From: Candidatus Protochlamydia sp.
GTDB lineage: Bacteria > Chlamydiota > Chlamydiia > Chlamydiales > Parachlamydiaceae
Direction: 5' to 3'
Length of the DNA: 64,000 bases
Assembly: GCA_013695355.1 (NCBI GenBank)
Contig: JACDAQ010000014.1
Coordinates: 62,001 to 126,000, forward strand
Below, piece after piece: positions 44,382 through 52,702 of this stretch. Within the stretch, counting starts at the first letter, position 1. The number at the start of each line of letters is the position of its first letter. Made by a program: the position numbers and the translations under genes. Under the pieces are notes generated by a model. That model made no database searches and was not told where the DNA came from. It saw nothing but the letters and a program-made list of their open reading frames with translations.

Positions 44382-46430
44382 ATGCCATTTTTAACAGCTC
44401 CAACTTCGCAACAGAGAACAGAAATTGAAATGCTTTGTAACAAGGGGCTGTCTGACAGTTATTTGAAGTGCTATATTCAGGCTCCTCTGCAGGCAATCAC
44501 AGCGGTGGCGGCCGCCGCGCTTGATATTCCGGGAGAACCTTTAAGGGGATGTTATCATGCAGCTGTTTGTGTATTTAAAGGAGAACTCATTAATGGAACA
44601 AAGGCAATTTTTTCAGGCGTCATTAATGCAGGCCGGTCTCTTGTTCAAATCGCTATGATTGTAATGGCAGTCGCTTGCGGAATTGTTTTTCCTCGTTTAT
44701 CCTACTCTGCTTTGAAGTACTTGTATCCTGCACAAGCGAGGTCGGCGGCCGATTTAATAACGACATTAGAACATGCAGAGGCAAGGTTGGATGCTCAGCA
44801 ATCGCAAATTAATGGTAAAGAGCAGCGGATAAATTTTTTGCAGGCTGAAATTGCACGGTTGGGTGATGAGAAAATTGCAGCCGAAAACAAGCTAAGAAGC
44901 AATCATATGTCTTTGAAAGAGCAGATTGTAGCTAGGGACTTAAAAATACTCACTTTAAGTTCTGAGCTTACGCAATTTACAGAAAATGCTAGAATAGTCG
45001 AGGAAACAGCTAAAAATGAGATTGAACAGCTGAAAGCTGAGAAAATACTGAAAGAAAAAGCAGTAGAGGACCTAGAAAGGCAACTACGTAGCAAGGATGC
45101 CCAGACGGGTGCAAATGAATCCTTAAAAACAGAAAAAATTAACTTAATGTCAGAAATTTCTCAACTTAAAGAAGAAATTAAGGCAAATGAAGAAACACTT
45201 CGCCAAGAGATTGAAAGGTCAAAATTAGAGGCATTGAACTATGAAAATGCCCTTCAACAATTGAAAAGCCAAGCTGAATCTCTAAGGTTAGAAAAGTCTA
45301 ATTTGGAAAAAGCAAATGATCAGCTTAAAGAAGAAATTAAGGCTGATGAGGAAACACTTCGCCAAGAGATTGAAAAATCAAAAGAAGGGATCGTCCAATA
45401 TGAAAACGAAGTTCAGCAATTGAAGAGCCAGGTTGAAACTTTAAGGCTAGAAAAGTCTAATGTCGAAAAAGCAAATGATCAGCTTAAGGAGGAAATAAAG
45501 GCAGATGAGGAAATTCTTAGCCAAGAGATTGAAAAATCGAAAATTGAGGCCGTAAAATATGATTCTACCTTTCAGCAATTGAAGAGCCAGGTTGAAACAT
45601 TAAAGTTAGCGAATACTGATCTGGAAAATACAAATAATGAGAAAAAAGTACAATTTGACAGTTTAATCAAGACTGAAAAAGAAAAAACCGCTCAACTTCA
45701 ATCTAGATTTGATGCAAAAATAAAGAAAGATTTAGCAGAAAAGGCAGAATTAATCGAAGAAAATAAAAATTTAAGAAGTTCCAATGTTAATTTGAATAAA
45801 ACTGTTTCGCAAGGACTTCCAAAATTTCAAGAAAATATAGATACCATCAAAAAACTTAAATTGGAAATTAAGGAACTAAAAAGTAAACCGTCGCAAAATC
45901 AGCTGATGGAAGCCGAAGAGCGCATAAAGCAATTTGAATCTGAGAATACTAGACTTAAAGAAGCTATTAATGAGAAAGAAAAATTGTTTTTTCAGCAAAC
46001 TGAAATTTATAAAAATACCCTTTTGGAAAATGAAAAGGAGAAGCTTGAACTTATTAACAGAATTCCTAAAATTATTCACAATCAGCCTTTAGAATCTTCA
46101 GATGACGAGCGTATAAAGCAAATGGAAACTGAGAATTCTAAGTTGAAAAAAGCTTTCGATGAGAAAGAAAAAACGCTTTTAGAGCAAGCTGAATTAAATA
46201 GAGAATTGAAAGAAAAACTACAAGAAAGTGAAAAAGAAAAAGTTGAGCTTGATAAAATCAATCACAAACTGAATGAAACTAATAAAAAATTGAATACCAT
46301 TGTTTCACAAGCTACAAAGGTTGTTCAGAAGGACAAGTTAGAAAAAAATAAAACTTTAGCGATAAAAAATACTAAGTCACAAACGAATAAAAAAGCTGAT
46401 CAACAAGCTTCAATGACAGAAAAGAAATAA
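44382..46430 (+). CDS. Inc-like long coiled-coil protein with internal repeats
   Basis: A 682-residue protein. The ATG at 44382 is preceded by GAGGACT; an ATG 12 bases earlier lacks spacing. Residues about 30-55 and 80-110 carry hydrophobic segments, with a bilobed arrangement (ITAVAAAALDIPGEPLRG, then AMIVMAVACGIVFPRL). From about 125 to the end it is coiled coil. Three near-identical repeats of about 57 residues lie in the middle, each holding LKEEIKADEETLRQEIEKSK followed by QQLKSQVETLRLEKSN. The C-terminus is Lys-rich. This head-plus-coil design is seen in inclusion-membrane proteins that bind host vesicle factors. Role is inferred. Confidence 0.7.
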   Translation: MPFLTAPTSQQRTEIEMLCNKGLSDSYLKCYIQAPLQAITAVAAAALDIPGEPLRGCYHAAVCVFKGELINGTKAIFSGVINAGRSLVQIAMIVMAVACGIVFPRLSYSALKYLYPAQARSAADLITTLEHAEARLDAQQSQINGKEQRINFLQAEIARLGDEKIAAENKLRSNHMSLKEQIVARDLKILTLSSELTQFTENARIVEETAKNEIEQLKAEKILKEKAVEDLERQLRSKDAQTGANESLKTEKINLMSEISQLKEEIKANEETLRQEIERSKLEALNYENALQQLKSQAESLRLEKSNLEKANDQLKEEIKADEETLRQEIEKSKEGIVQYENEVQQLKSQVETLRLEKSNVEKANDQLKEEIKADEEILSQEIEKSKIEAVKYDSTFQQLKSQVETLKLANTDLENTNNEKKVQFDSLIKTEKEKTAQLQSRFDAKIKKDLAEKAELIEENKNLRSSNVNLNKTVSQGLPKFQENIDTIKKLKLEIKELKSKPSQNQLMEAEERIKQFESENTRLKEAINEKEKLFFQQTEIYKNTLLENEKEKLELINRIPKIIHNQPLESSDDERIKQMETENSKLKKAFDEKEKTLLEQAELNRELKEKLQESEKEKVELDKINHKLNETNKKLNTIVSQATKVVQKDKLEKNKTLAIKNTKSQTNKKADQQASMTEKK

Positions 46431-46513
46431 GGACTAAAAAATTTAATTTCAGAAAAATTGAAGTGTTTAACTAACAAATATGGAATTCATTTAGGTATAC
46501 TTGAAAACAGATT

Positions 46514-46658
46514 CAAGATAACAGGATCGCTGAAGCGGCAGGATAGGGCAGGATAACAGCAGGTTATATTCATGGAAAAAAGCTTGCAAACTACTACGTT
46601 TCCATTTTGTTTCTTATCCGGCCCATCTTGCCGCTAAAGGCGATCCTGCTTATCTTGT
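46514..46658. repeat. Long palindrome, GCAGGATCGCT family (copy 2)
   Basis: Arms CAAGATAACAGGATCGCTGA then AGCGGCAGGATAGGGCAGGA, facing CCGGCCCATCTTGCCGCTAA then AGGCGATCCTGCTTATCTTG. The central 60 bases are different from copy 1. It lies in the convergent gap between the coiled-coil gene and recD2, where a bidirectional terminator would be expected. Confidence 0.75.
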
Positions 46659-46684
46659 TGAATTGCTCACTTCAATGTAAAAAT

Positions 46685-48856
46685 CTAAAGGACTTCCATC
46701 AGGGATTGCTGAAGGCTGGTGTACCTTTTTTGAACGTCGTCTTTTTTGACTGCCATAGCCAAAGCTTTTTTGGTTCCCACAAGTATAACAAGCTTTTTAC
46801 CGCGCGTAATACCGGTATATAATAGATTGCGATGCAAAAGCATAAAATGGCTGGTATGCACCGGTATCACAACACAGGGACACTCGCTACCTTGGAATTT
46901 ATGAATGGAGATGGCATAAGCTAAGGATAGTTCATCAAGATCGCTATAGTCATAGGGAACTTCCTTGTTGTCAAACCTGATCATGACCTCCTGCTCATCT
47001 GCATCTATATCTAAAATATAACCAATATCCCCGTTGAATACTTCTTTAGTATAATTATTGCGCATTTGCATCACTTTATCGCCCGCCTGTAATTTCATGC
47101 CTCCGCGAAACAAAGCCGCTTGTTTTGGATTGAGGATCGATTGCAGGGCTTGATTAAGATTTTCGGTACCGATCACCCCTTTTTTCATAGGAGCAAGTAC
47201 TTGAATATCTGCGGTAGGATTGAATCCATAACGGGAGGGAAGGCGCTGGGAAACAAGTTTAATAATTGTATTTAAAACCTCTTCGCTTTCTTCATGTTCC
47301 AAAAAGAAAAAATCGCTGTCTCTGCCATTTTGGAGAGAAGGAAATAGCCCTTTATTTACCCTATGGGCATTAGTAATGATATGAGAGCCCGCTGCCTGGC
47401 GGAAAATTTCATTCAGAGTTGTTACAGGCAGAGTACGGGAGGCTATCATGTCTTTTAACACATTCCCTGGACCGACGCTTGGAAGCTGGTTGATGTCTCC
47501 GACAAAAATGGCCCGACAGGAATCTGGCAGGGCTTTCAATAAGTGGTACATCAGGACTGTATCGATCATGCTGGCTTCATCCACAATAATTAGATCGCAC
47601 TCCAAAGGATTTTCTTTATTGCGCTTGAACCCGCCTGCCTTAAAGTTATATTCCAGAAGACTATGAATAGTTTGTGCTTTTCGGCCTGTGATCTCGCTCA
47701 TTCGTTTTGCAGCTCTTCCTGTAGGGGCCGCAAGGCAAATTTTTTCAGAAAGTTTGGCAGTGATAGTTAAAATGGCATTTGTAATGGTACTTTTTCCGGT
47801 ACCCGGGCCGCCAGTAATGATATGCAGCTTGTTTGTGATTGCCTGTGAGACAGCCTGTGCCTGGTTGACGGCAAGTTCAATGTTCAATTGCTCCTGGACC
47901 CAATCTATGGCCTTGCCGCATTGGATTTGCCTAAGGGGGCTTACTCCTCTTTTAAGGCGGCGCAATTCGCGGACGATCCCCATTTCTGCGATAAAAAGGG
48001 GTTTGATCCAGACAAAACGTTCCTTCTTGCCTTCACATATCAAATGGGCTAGTTCCAGGCGGTCTTCCTGTTGAAGATGCTCCAAACGGCCCTCTATTTG
48101 ATTCAAGGGTACTTCAAGGCTTTTTTCCGCTTCAACAATAAAATGGGGAACAGGGAAGCAGACATGTCCATCATCTGAAAGTTGCGAGAGGACATATTCA
48201 ATTCCGGCATCGATCCGCTGCACAGAGTCTTTCGCAATTCCCATTTTTTGCGCCAGCGTATCAGTCATTTTAAATCCCACCCCGAAAATATCTCTTGCCA
48301 GGCAGTAAGGATTTTCTTTGACTTTAGCAATGCTTTGACTCCCATAGGTCTTATATATCTTTTGGGCAAAGGCCGGGCTGACGCTATGTCCTTGCAGGAA
48401 AATCATCACATCGCGGATGGACTTTTGCTCGGTCCATTTAATCTTAATTGTTTCGATTCTTTTAGCGCCTAATCCAGCAATTTCAAAAAGCCTTTCAGGC
48501 GATGTCTCTATGATTATGAGCGTTTCAGTACCAAATTTTTCAACGATTCGGTCGGCATATTTAGGGCCTATCCCTTTAATTAAACCAGATCCTAAATATT
48601 TTCTAATGCCAACAATATCAGCCGGCGCTTCGATCCTAAAGGAAGTTACTTCAAACTGCCTTCCGTGGATGAGGTGGTTTTTCCATTCTCCTTTGCACCG
48701 GACAGTCATGCCAGGTTGAATACCAGGCATAGCTCCGGTGATACAAGTCAGATCTTTTCTTTTAGATTGCTGGAGTTGGGCGACTGTAAAGCCATTTTCA
48801 GTGCTATGATAAGTGAGCCGTTCAATGTAACCATAAATTTCTTCAGGCGATTTCAT
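46685..48856 (-). CDS. recD2: RecD2-type DNA helicase
   Basis: SF1 helicase of the RecD/TraA group. The N-terminal OB-like and helix-hairpin-helix region (GIKGIGPKYADRIV-type segments) is followed by Walker A GGPGTGKSTITNAIL near residue 352, the VDEASMIDTVLMYHLL motif II and a C-terminal YAISIHKFQGSECPCVVIPV, the TraA/RecD2 signature. At 723 residues (ATG 48856, preceded by AAAGG) it fits RecD2, which works without RecBC. The frame is open to 48946 without support. It is a single gene; convergent with the coiled-coil gene. Confidence 0.93.
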   Translation of the reverse strand: MKSPEEIYGYIERLTYHSTENGFTVAQLQQSKRKDLTCITGAMPGIQPGMTVRCKGEWKNHLIHGRQFEVTSFRIEAPADIVGIRKYLGSGLIKGIGPKYADRIVEKFGTETLIIIETSPERLFEIAGLGAKRIETIKIKWTEQKSIRDVMIFLQGHSVSPAFAQKIYKTYGSQSIAKVKENPYCLARDIFGVGFKMTDTLAQKMGIAKDSVQRIDAGIEYVLSQLSDDGHVCFPVPHFIVEAEKSLEVPLNQIEGRLEHLQQEDRLELAHLICEGKKERFVWIKPLFIAEMGIVRELRRLKRGVSPLRQIQCGKAIDWVQEQLNIELAVNQAQAVSQAITNKLHIITGGPGTGKSTITNAILTITAKLSEKICLAAPTGRAAKRMSEITGRKAQTIHSLLEYNFKAGGFKRNKENPLECDLIIVDEASMIDTVLMYHLLKALPDSCRAIFVGDINQLPSVGPGNVLKDMIASRTLPVTTLNEIFRQAAGSHIITNAHRVNKGLFPSLQNGRDSDFFFLEHEESEEVLNTIIKLVSQRLPSRYGFNPTADIQVLAPMKKGVIGTENLNQALQSILNPKQAALFRGGMKLQAGDKVMQMRNNYTKEVFNGDIGYILDIDADEQEVMIRFDNKEVPYDYSDLDELSLAYAISIHKFQGSECPCVVIPVHTSHFMLLHRNLLYTGITRGKKLVILVGTKKALAMAVKKDDVQKRYTSLQQSLMEVL

Positions 48857-48971
48857 TAATAGACCTTTGAATTCGATTGGCTTGAATAAAGATTTTTTAG
48901 ACAGGTTTTTATGGGCGAAAAATATGGCAAAATGCCAAAAATACAAATCGCATGCAAAGGTTAAACAGGTT

Positions 48972-49946
48972 CTAATGGATCGCTGCCACCCATTTTTGCA
49001 TCAGGTGATCGAGCCAAAAATAAGACCTTCTTTTTTCTGTTTCTCCGATAAAGCCCATATGGCCTCCATATTCACTAAGAAAGACCTGAACAGAAGGAGG
49101 AAGAGGTGCCTTAAGGATGGACCGGTAATCGATAAATGGATCATCTTTGGCGAACAGGATCTGACAATTGCGCTGAATATTAGGAAGAAGATAGCAGCTG
49201 CTCGACTGACGGTAGTAATCCTCTGCATTTTTAAAACCCCAAATGGGAGCTGTCACTTGATTGTCGAAGTCGTGCATGGAAAATATTTTTTTGGAATCAG
49301 CTCCCCATCTTTTGGCGGTTGGCTTAAGGAGCTTGAGATAATAATTGTGATAGAGTCGGTTAGAGCGATTGCAAAGCAGGTTAATGGTTCCCGATAGGTC
49401 GATGGGGGGGCAAACTGCAATAGTATGCTTTAAAAGTGAATTTGGATCAGTTGCCAGTTCGCCCGTTAATTTCAGGGCTATATTTCCTCCTAAGGAAAAT
49501 CCTAATAGGATAATATCGGAGTCGGGAGTTTTATCTTTTAAGATTTGAATGACCTTTAGCAAGTCTTGGCTGACTCCTCCGTGATAGGGCAGTTGAGCAT
49601 GATGTTTGCCCGAACCGCTACCGCGCATATTAGCCCTGACCACCCGGTACCCTTTTTCATAAAACTGACGGCTTAAGCGCACCATATAGCTGGAAGCGTG
49701 GCTGCCCCCCAATCCATGAATTAGCAGCAGGGTTTTTTGATGCACCTCCCAGCTAGGGGGTGTGGAAATTTCACAGCATAAGTGATCCCCATCCTGTAAT
49801 GGAATAAAATGTTGAATAGAGGGTGGGGCCTTTCCTCGCCAACTGAATGTTCCAAAAAAAGTCTGGAGATGTGGGGAGGCAAGTCCTGGAAAAGGACGGA
49901 AATTGATATTCTCAATGTTGGGTAAAATTTTAGTTTTCATGAACAT
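48972..49946 (-). CDS. yheT: Alpha/beta-hydrolase, YheT family
   Basis: A 324-residue hydrolase. The N-terminal FPGLASPHLQTFFGTFSW is the YheT/EMB8 hallmark. It has LLLIHGLGGSHASSYM (oxyanion region), the nucleophile elbow LLGFSLGGNIALKLTGEL, the Asp-containing FAKDDPFIDY and the His-containing SEYGGHMGFIG. This triad-bearing family (COG0429) has no firmly known substrate. The start used is the first ATG; a second ATG 6 bases later is equally possible, with no ribosome-binding site for either. Confidence 0.9.
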   Translation of the reverse strand: MFMKTKILPNIENINFRPFPGLASPHLQTFFGTFSWRGKAPPSIQHFIPLQDGDHLCCEISTPPSWEVHQKTLLLIHGLGGSHASSYMVRLSRQFYEKGYRVVRANMRGSGSGKHHAQLPYHGGVSQDLLKVIQILKDKTPDSDIILLGFSLGGNIALKLTGELATDPNSLLKHTIAVCPPIDLSGTINLLCNRSNRLYHNYYLKLLKPTAKRWGADSKKIFSMHDFDNQVTAPIWGFKNAEDYYRQSSSCYLLPNIQRNCQILFAKDDPFIDYRSILKAPLPPSVQVFLSEYGGHMGFIGETEKRRSYFWLDHLMQKWVAAIH

Positions 49947-50142
49947 ACTTTACACGAATTGCAATAAAATATGCACAAATTAAGTTAAAAAGAGCTTTTT
50001 TATAGATGCAATGATCTCTATTCAAAAAGCACAATATTTTTACGTTAAGAATATAAAGTTGTTAAAAATTCTTTATTAATCTAATATAGACCAAATTTTT
50101 AAAATTTATTTGTTTAAAAGCTTATAAAATAAGTGAGTGCAT

Positions 50143-51609
50143 ATGAAGTCAATTAGTCATTTTTTAATACCGTCCCCTTACAATGTATATGGATTTATTA
50201 ACGAAGATATTATGTGTTTGATCACACAAAATTTCAGGGCACGGGATTTGGATGCTGTGTCGCGTACCTGTCATCATTTTGAAAAATTAACATGTAATGC
50301 TGTCATGTGGCGCAGTTTATTGGAAAGAATGCCTTCATTCAAAGACAAATTGAAGGATTCAACCTCTAAAGAAGTTTTTAGCTCTGCTTTCTTAGAATTA
50401 CATCCTGAAGCTGTTTTATCGAAAATTTACTTCTATTGCGAGAATCGTTACGCAAAAGTGGACCTTCCTAAAGCGGTTGAATTGGTAGATTTTTTGGGAG
50501 ACGATACGATTATTATGGATGAAAGTATCCGAATTAAAGCCCTAGTAAAAAAAGCCGAACTGCTAGTTGGTACACATCCCAATTTCGATGAAAGAAATGA
50601 AACTGTTAAGGATATTGTTGACGAACTGATCGAATCAGATACCTTAGGTATTGAATATAAGGGCATTGCTGAAGTGCTCAAAGGAAAGTTGGGATATTAC
50701 GAAAATGGTGATGTAATGGACGATGAAGCATGCAGACTTCTAGCTAAAGGAAGGGTTGATCAAAATATTCCCTATACCGTAAGAATCGAAGCTGGAATGT
50801 ATGATTGCCTGATGGCATTTCATGGAAGGAAATCTTCTTTTTCAAAAAAAGAGGCTTTTGACTGGTTAGGAACAATAATACTAGATTCAGCAGCTACGAT
50901 TGAACAACGGGCATTAGCAGCCCTCTATCAAGTGGAACTACTTTGTGAAGAGGGTATGTTTATAATATCGAATAAAAAATGGGTTGAGCTATTAAGCCAA
51001 GTCTTAAGCGATCTTGATATCTCAGAGAAAACCCGCATGAAAGCTCTTTTACTTTTTGCGATCATGCATTTCCAGAATCGAACGTTAGATATTGCAAAGG
51101 TAAATATCACAAACGATATTGCTTTTAACTATTTGGAAGAGGTTAAGAACAGTGAGGAGGCGGAAGAAAAAGATCGATATAAAGCTATTCTCTACCAGGC
51201 CAAATATTTTTACCATTGCCGGACCACAAACATTTGCGATAAAATTGCTTTTGAATGTCTTGTAAAAGTGGATGAAAACCCGGCTCTTGAAGATACTATA
51301 AGATATGAAGCGACCCTCTATCAGGCCATTTCGCAGTATGAAAGGAAAAAGGGATTTATTACTGATGAAAAAGCTATGGAATTACTGACTGAGATATTAG
51401 AAGATGATCAGTCTGGCCGATTTGATGCAATAGCAGCTATTTATAAGTCCTTGATGCATTTTTCCAAAAGGACACAAGTAATAAATGATGCCAAAGCCCT
51501 TGAACTGCTCGAACTTGTGGCAACCGATGAAAAGGCTGAAGAACATGTTAAAGCAAGAGCACGCGAAATTTTGAAGATTAAGGGGCATCTTTGCAAAGAT
51601 GAACTTTAA
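50143..51609 (+). CDS. F-box protein with helical repeats, candidate ubiquitin-ligase adaptor effector
   Basis: A 488-residue eukaryote-like protein. Residues about 17-60 form an F-box: INEDIMCLITQNFRARDLDA then VSRTCHHFEKLTCNAVMWRS, matching the consensus LPxEL...DL..S.VC..W..L.....LW. F-boxes bind Skp1 in SCF ligases. The rest is about 50-residue helical units, seven by my count, each with A-L-Y-Q-A-x-Y, R-x-x-I-x-D-x-x-A-x-x-x-L type positions (for example RYEATLYQAISQYERKKGFI then TDEKAMELLTEIL). These resemble SEL1/TPR arrays. There is no signal peptide. Parachlamydiaceae are reported to have expanded F-box families. Delivery and binding are inferred. Confidence 0.82.
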   Translation: MKSISHFLIPSPYNVYGFINEDIMCLITQNFRARDLDAVSRTCHHFEKLTCNAVMWRSLLERMPSFKDKLKDSTSKEVFSSAFLELHPEAVLSKIYFYCENRYAKVDLPKAVELVDFLGDDTIIMDESIRIKALVKKAELLVGTHPNFDERNETVKDIVDELIESDTLGIEYKGIAEVLKGKLGYYENGDVMDDEACRLLAKGRVDQNIPYTVRIEAGMYDCLMAFHGRKSSFSKKEAFDWLGTIILDSAATIEQRALAALYQVELLCEEGMFIISNKKWVELLSQVLSDLDISEKTRMKALLLFAIMHFQNRTLDIAKVNITNDIAFNYLEEVKNSEEAEEKDRYKAILYQAKYFYHCRTTNICDKIAFECLVKVDENPALEDTIRYEATLYQAISQYERKKGFITDEKAMELLTEILEDDQSGRFDAIAAIYKSLMHFSKRTQVINDAKALELLELVATDEKAEEHVKARAREILKIKGHLCKDEL

Positions 51610-51651
51610 TATAGATTTTATCAAGCAATGAAATAAGAATCAGAAGCCACT

Positions 51652-51746
51652 ATCTGTTCATCCTGCCGTTCGCGATTCTGCGAATCATGTTTTATCCTTA
51701 ATAACAAGATAGGCAAGATCGCAAGTCGGCAGGATGAGCAAGATTA
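51652..51746. repeat. Inverted repeat, GCAGGAT family (copy 3)
   Basis: Arms TCATCCTGCCGTTCGCGATT and AAGATCGCAAGTCGGCAGGA, which pair through a short centre. It is between the convergent F-box gene and proC. Confidence 0.6.
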
Positions 51747-51768
51747 ATTACTTAAAATTTGTTATCTT

Positions 51769-51815
51769 AGAACCTGTTCAAAATCATCCGATTGAAGATT
51801 TTGAACAGGTTCTTA
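51769..51815. terminator. AGAACCTG palindrome (copy 4) at the end of proC
   Basis: AGAACCTGTTCAAAATC and GATTTTGAACAGGTTCT pair perfectly over 17 bases around an 11-base loop. The final TTA is the complement of the proC stop codon, so the repeat provides the proC terminus and a strong hairpin for convergent transcripts. There is no long T-run, so a simple intrinsic terminator is only suggested. Confidence 0.6.
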
Positions 51816-52604
51816 GATAGCATCCAATTGGGAAGAAAGCTGTAAGGCCCGCTCATAGGAGGCTAAAAAAGTATTGATGATGTTGCCTCGAAGCCCCTCT
51901 TCTTCCAGTTTTTTTAAACCTGCGATTGTTGTTCCCCCAGGCGAAGCAATCTGCCATTTCAGCTCTCCAGGATGCTGTTTCGATGCTTCTAAATGCACCA
52001 GGCTGCCATGCAGCATTTGCTGAACCATGCTCGCAGCATCTTTAGCGGAAAAGCCCATTGCGATGCCTGCATCGACCATCGACTCGATCATGACATAAAA
52101 GAATGCAGGGCCTGAACCGGTTAATGCTGTCAAGGCATCCATTTTATTTTCTGGCAGCCAATAAATGTTACCTAATACTTCAAAAACTTCTTGTGCCTCA
52201 ACTAGTTCCTGGTTCGGCCTATCAGAAGTAAGGCCAATCACTCCTTCACCATACATGAGGGCTAAATTAGGCATCATCCGTACAATCTGAACATTTGGAA
52301 AGCAAGCTTTAAGCACTGCAATCGAGGTGCCAGATAGCAAACTGACGAGGATCTGAGAGGCTATTAATTTATTTCCGATCAATTGGGCTGCTTCTTTCAA
52401 ATCCTGAGGTTTCACAGCAAGAATAACCATTGCAGAGGAAATGAGATTTTGATTAATGTCTTTGCAGGCTATTCCGTACCCTTCGTGTCCCAGCTTTTCT
52501 GCTTTGTCAAAATGGCGGTCAAACAAAAAGAGTTGGTGGGTTTTCGACAGTCTTTGCGCTAAGCCTCTGCCCATATTTCCACATCCGATGATGGCAATTT
52601 GCAT
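51813..52604 (-). CDS. proC: Pyrroline-5-carboxylate reductase
   Basis: Last step of proline synthesis: reduces pyrroline-5-carboxylate with NAD(P)H. The Rossmann start MQIAIIGCGNMGRGLAQRL, the middle VSLLSGTSIAVLKACFP, VRMMPNLALMYGEGV and the C-terminal signature MVQQMLHGSLVHLEA then SPGGTTIAGLKKLEE are all present. At 263 residues the length is normal. AAGGA precedes the ATG. It is separated from proBA by acs and a + strand gene, but all three biosynthetic genes are on the same strand within 6.3 kb. Confidence 0.95.
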   Translation of the reverse strand: MQIAIIGCGNMGRGLAQRLSKTHQLFLFDRHFDKAEKLGHEGYGIACKDINQNLISSAMVILAVKPQDLKEAAQLIGNKLIASQILVSLLSGTSIAVLKACFPNVQIVRMMPNLALMYGEGVIGLTSDRPNQELVEAQEVFEVLGNIYWLPENKMDALTALTGSGPAFFYVMIESMVDAGIAMGFSAKDAASMVQQMLHGSLVHLEASKQHPGELKWQIASPGGTTIAGLKKLEEEGLRGNIINTFLASYERALQLSSQLDAI

Positions 52605-52702
52605 ATTTTATCCTTAAGATATTCAGGATTAAAAAAAGTCACCTTTCTATTGACCATTATTGCTGAATTTGGGAATTAAATAACAAATATTAAAGGTTCA
52701 AA

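Noticed and set aside
47688-48074. Plus-strand 128-codon frame opposite recD2
   Set aside because: Shadow frame of a clearly real gene, no ribosome-binding site.
48924-48942. TGGCA-TGCCA hairpin as a terminator after yheT
   Set aside because: A five-base stem with a three-base loop and no T-run is too weak to call.
48867-49397. Plus-strand 176-codon frame opposite yheT
   Set aside because: Lies mostly antisense to the YheT gene, whose motifs are intact.
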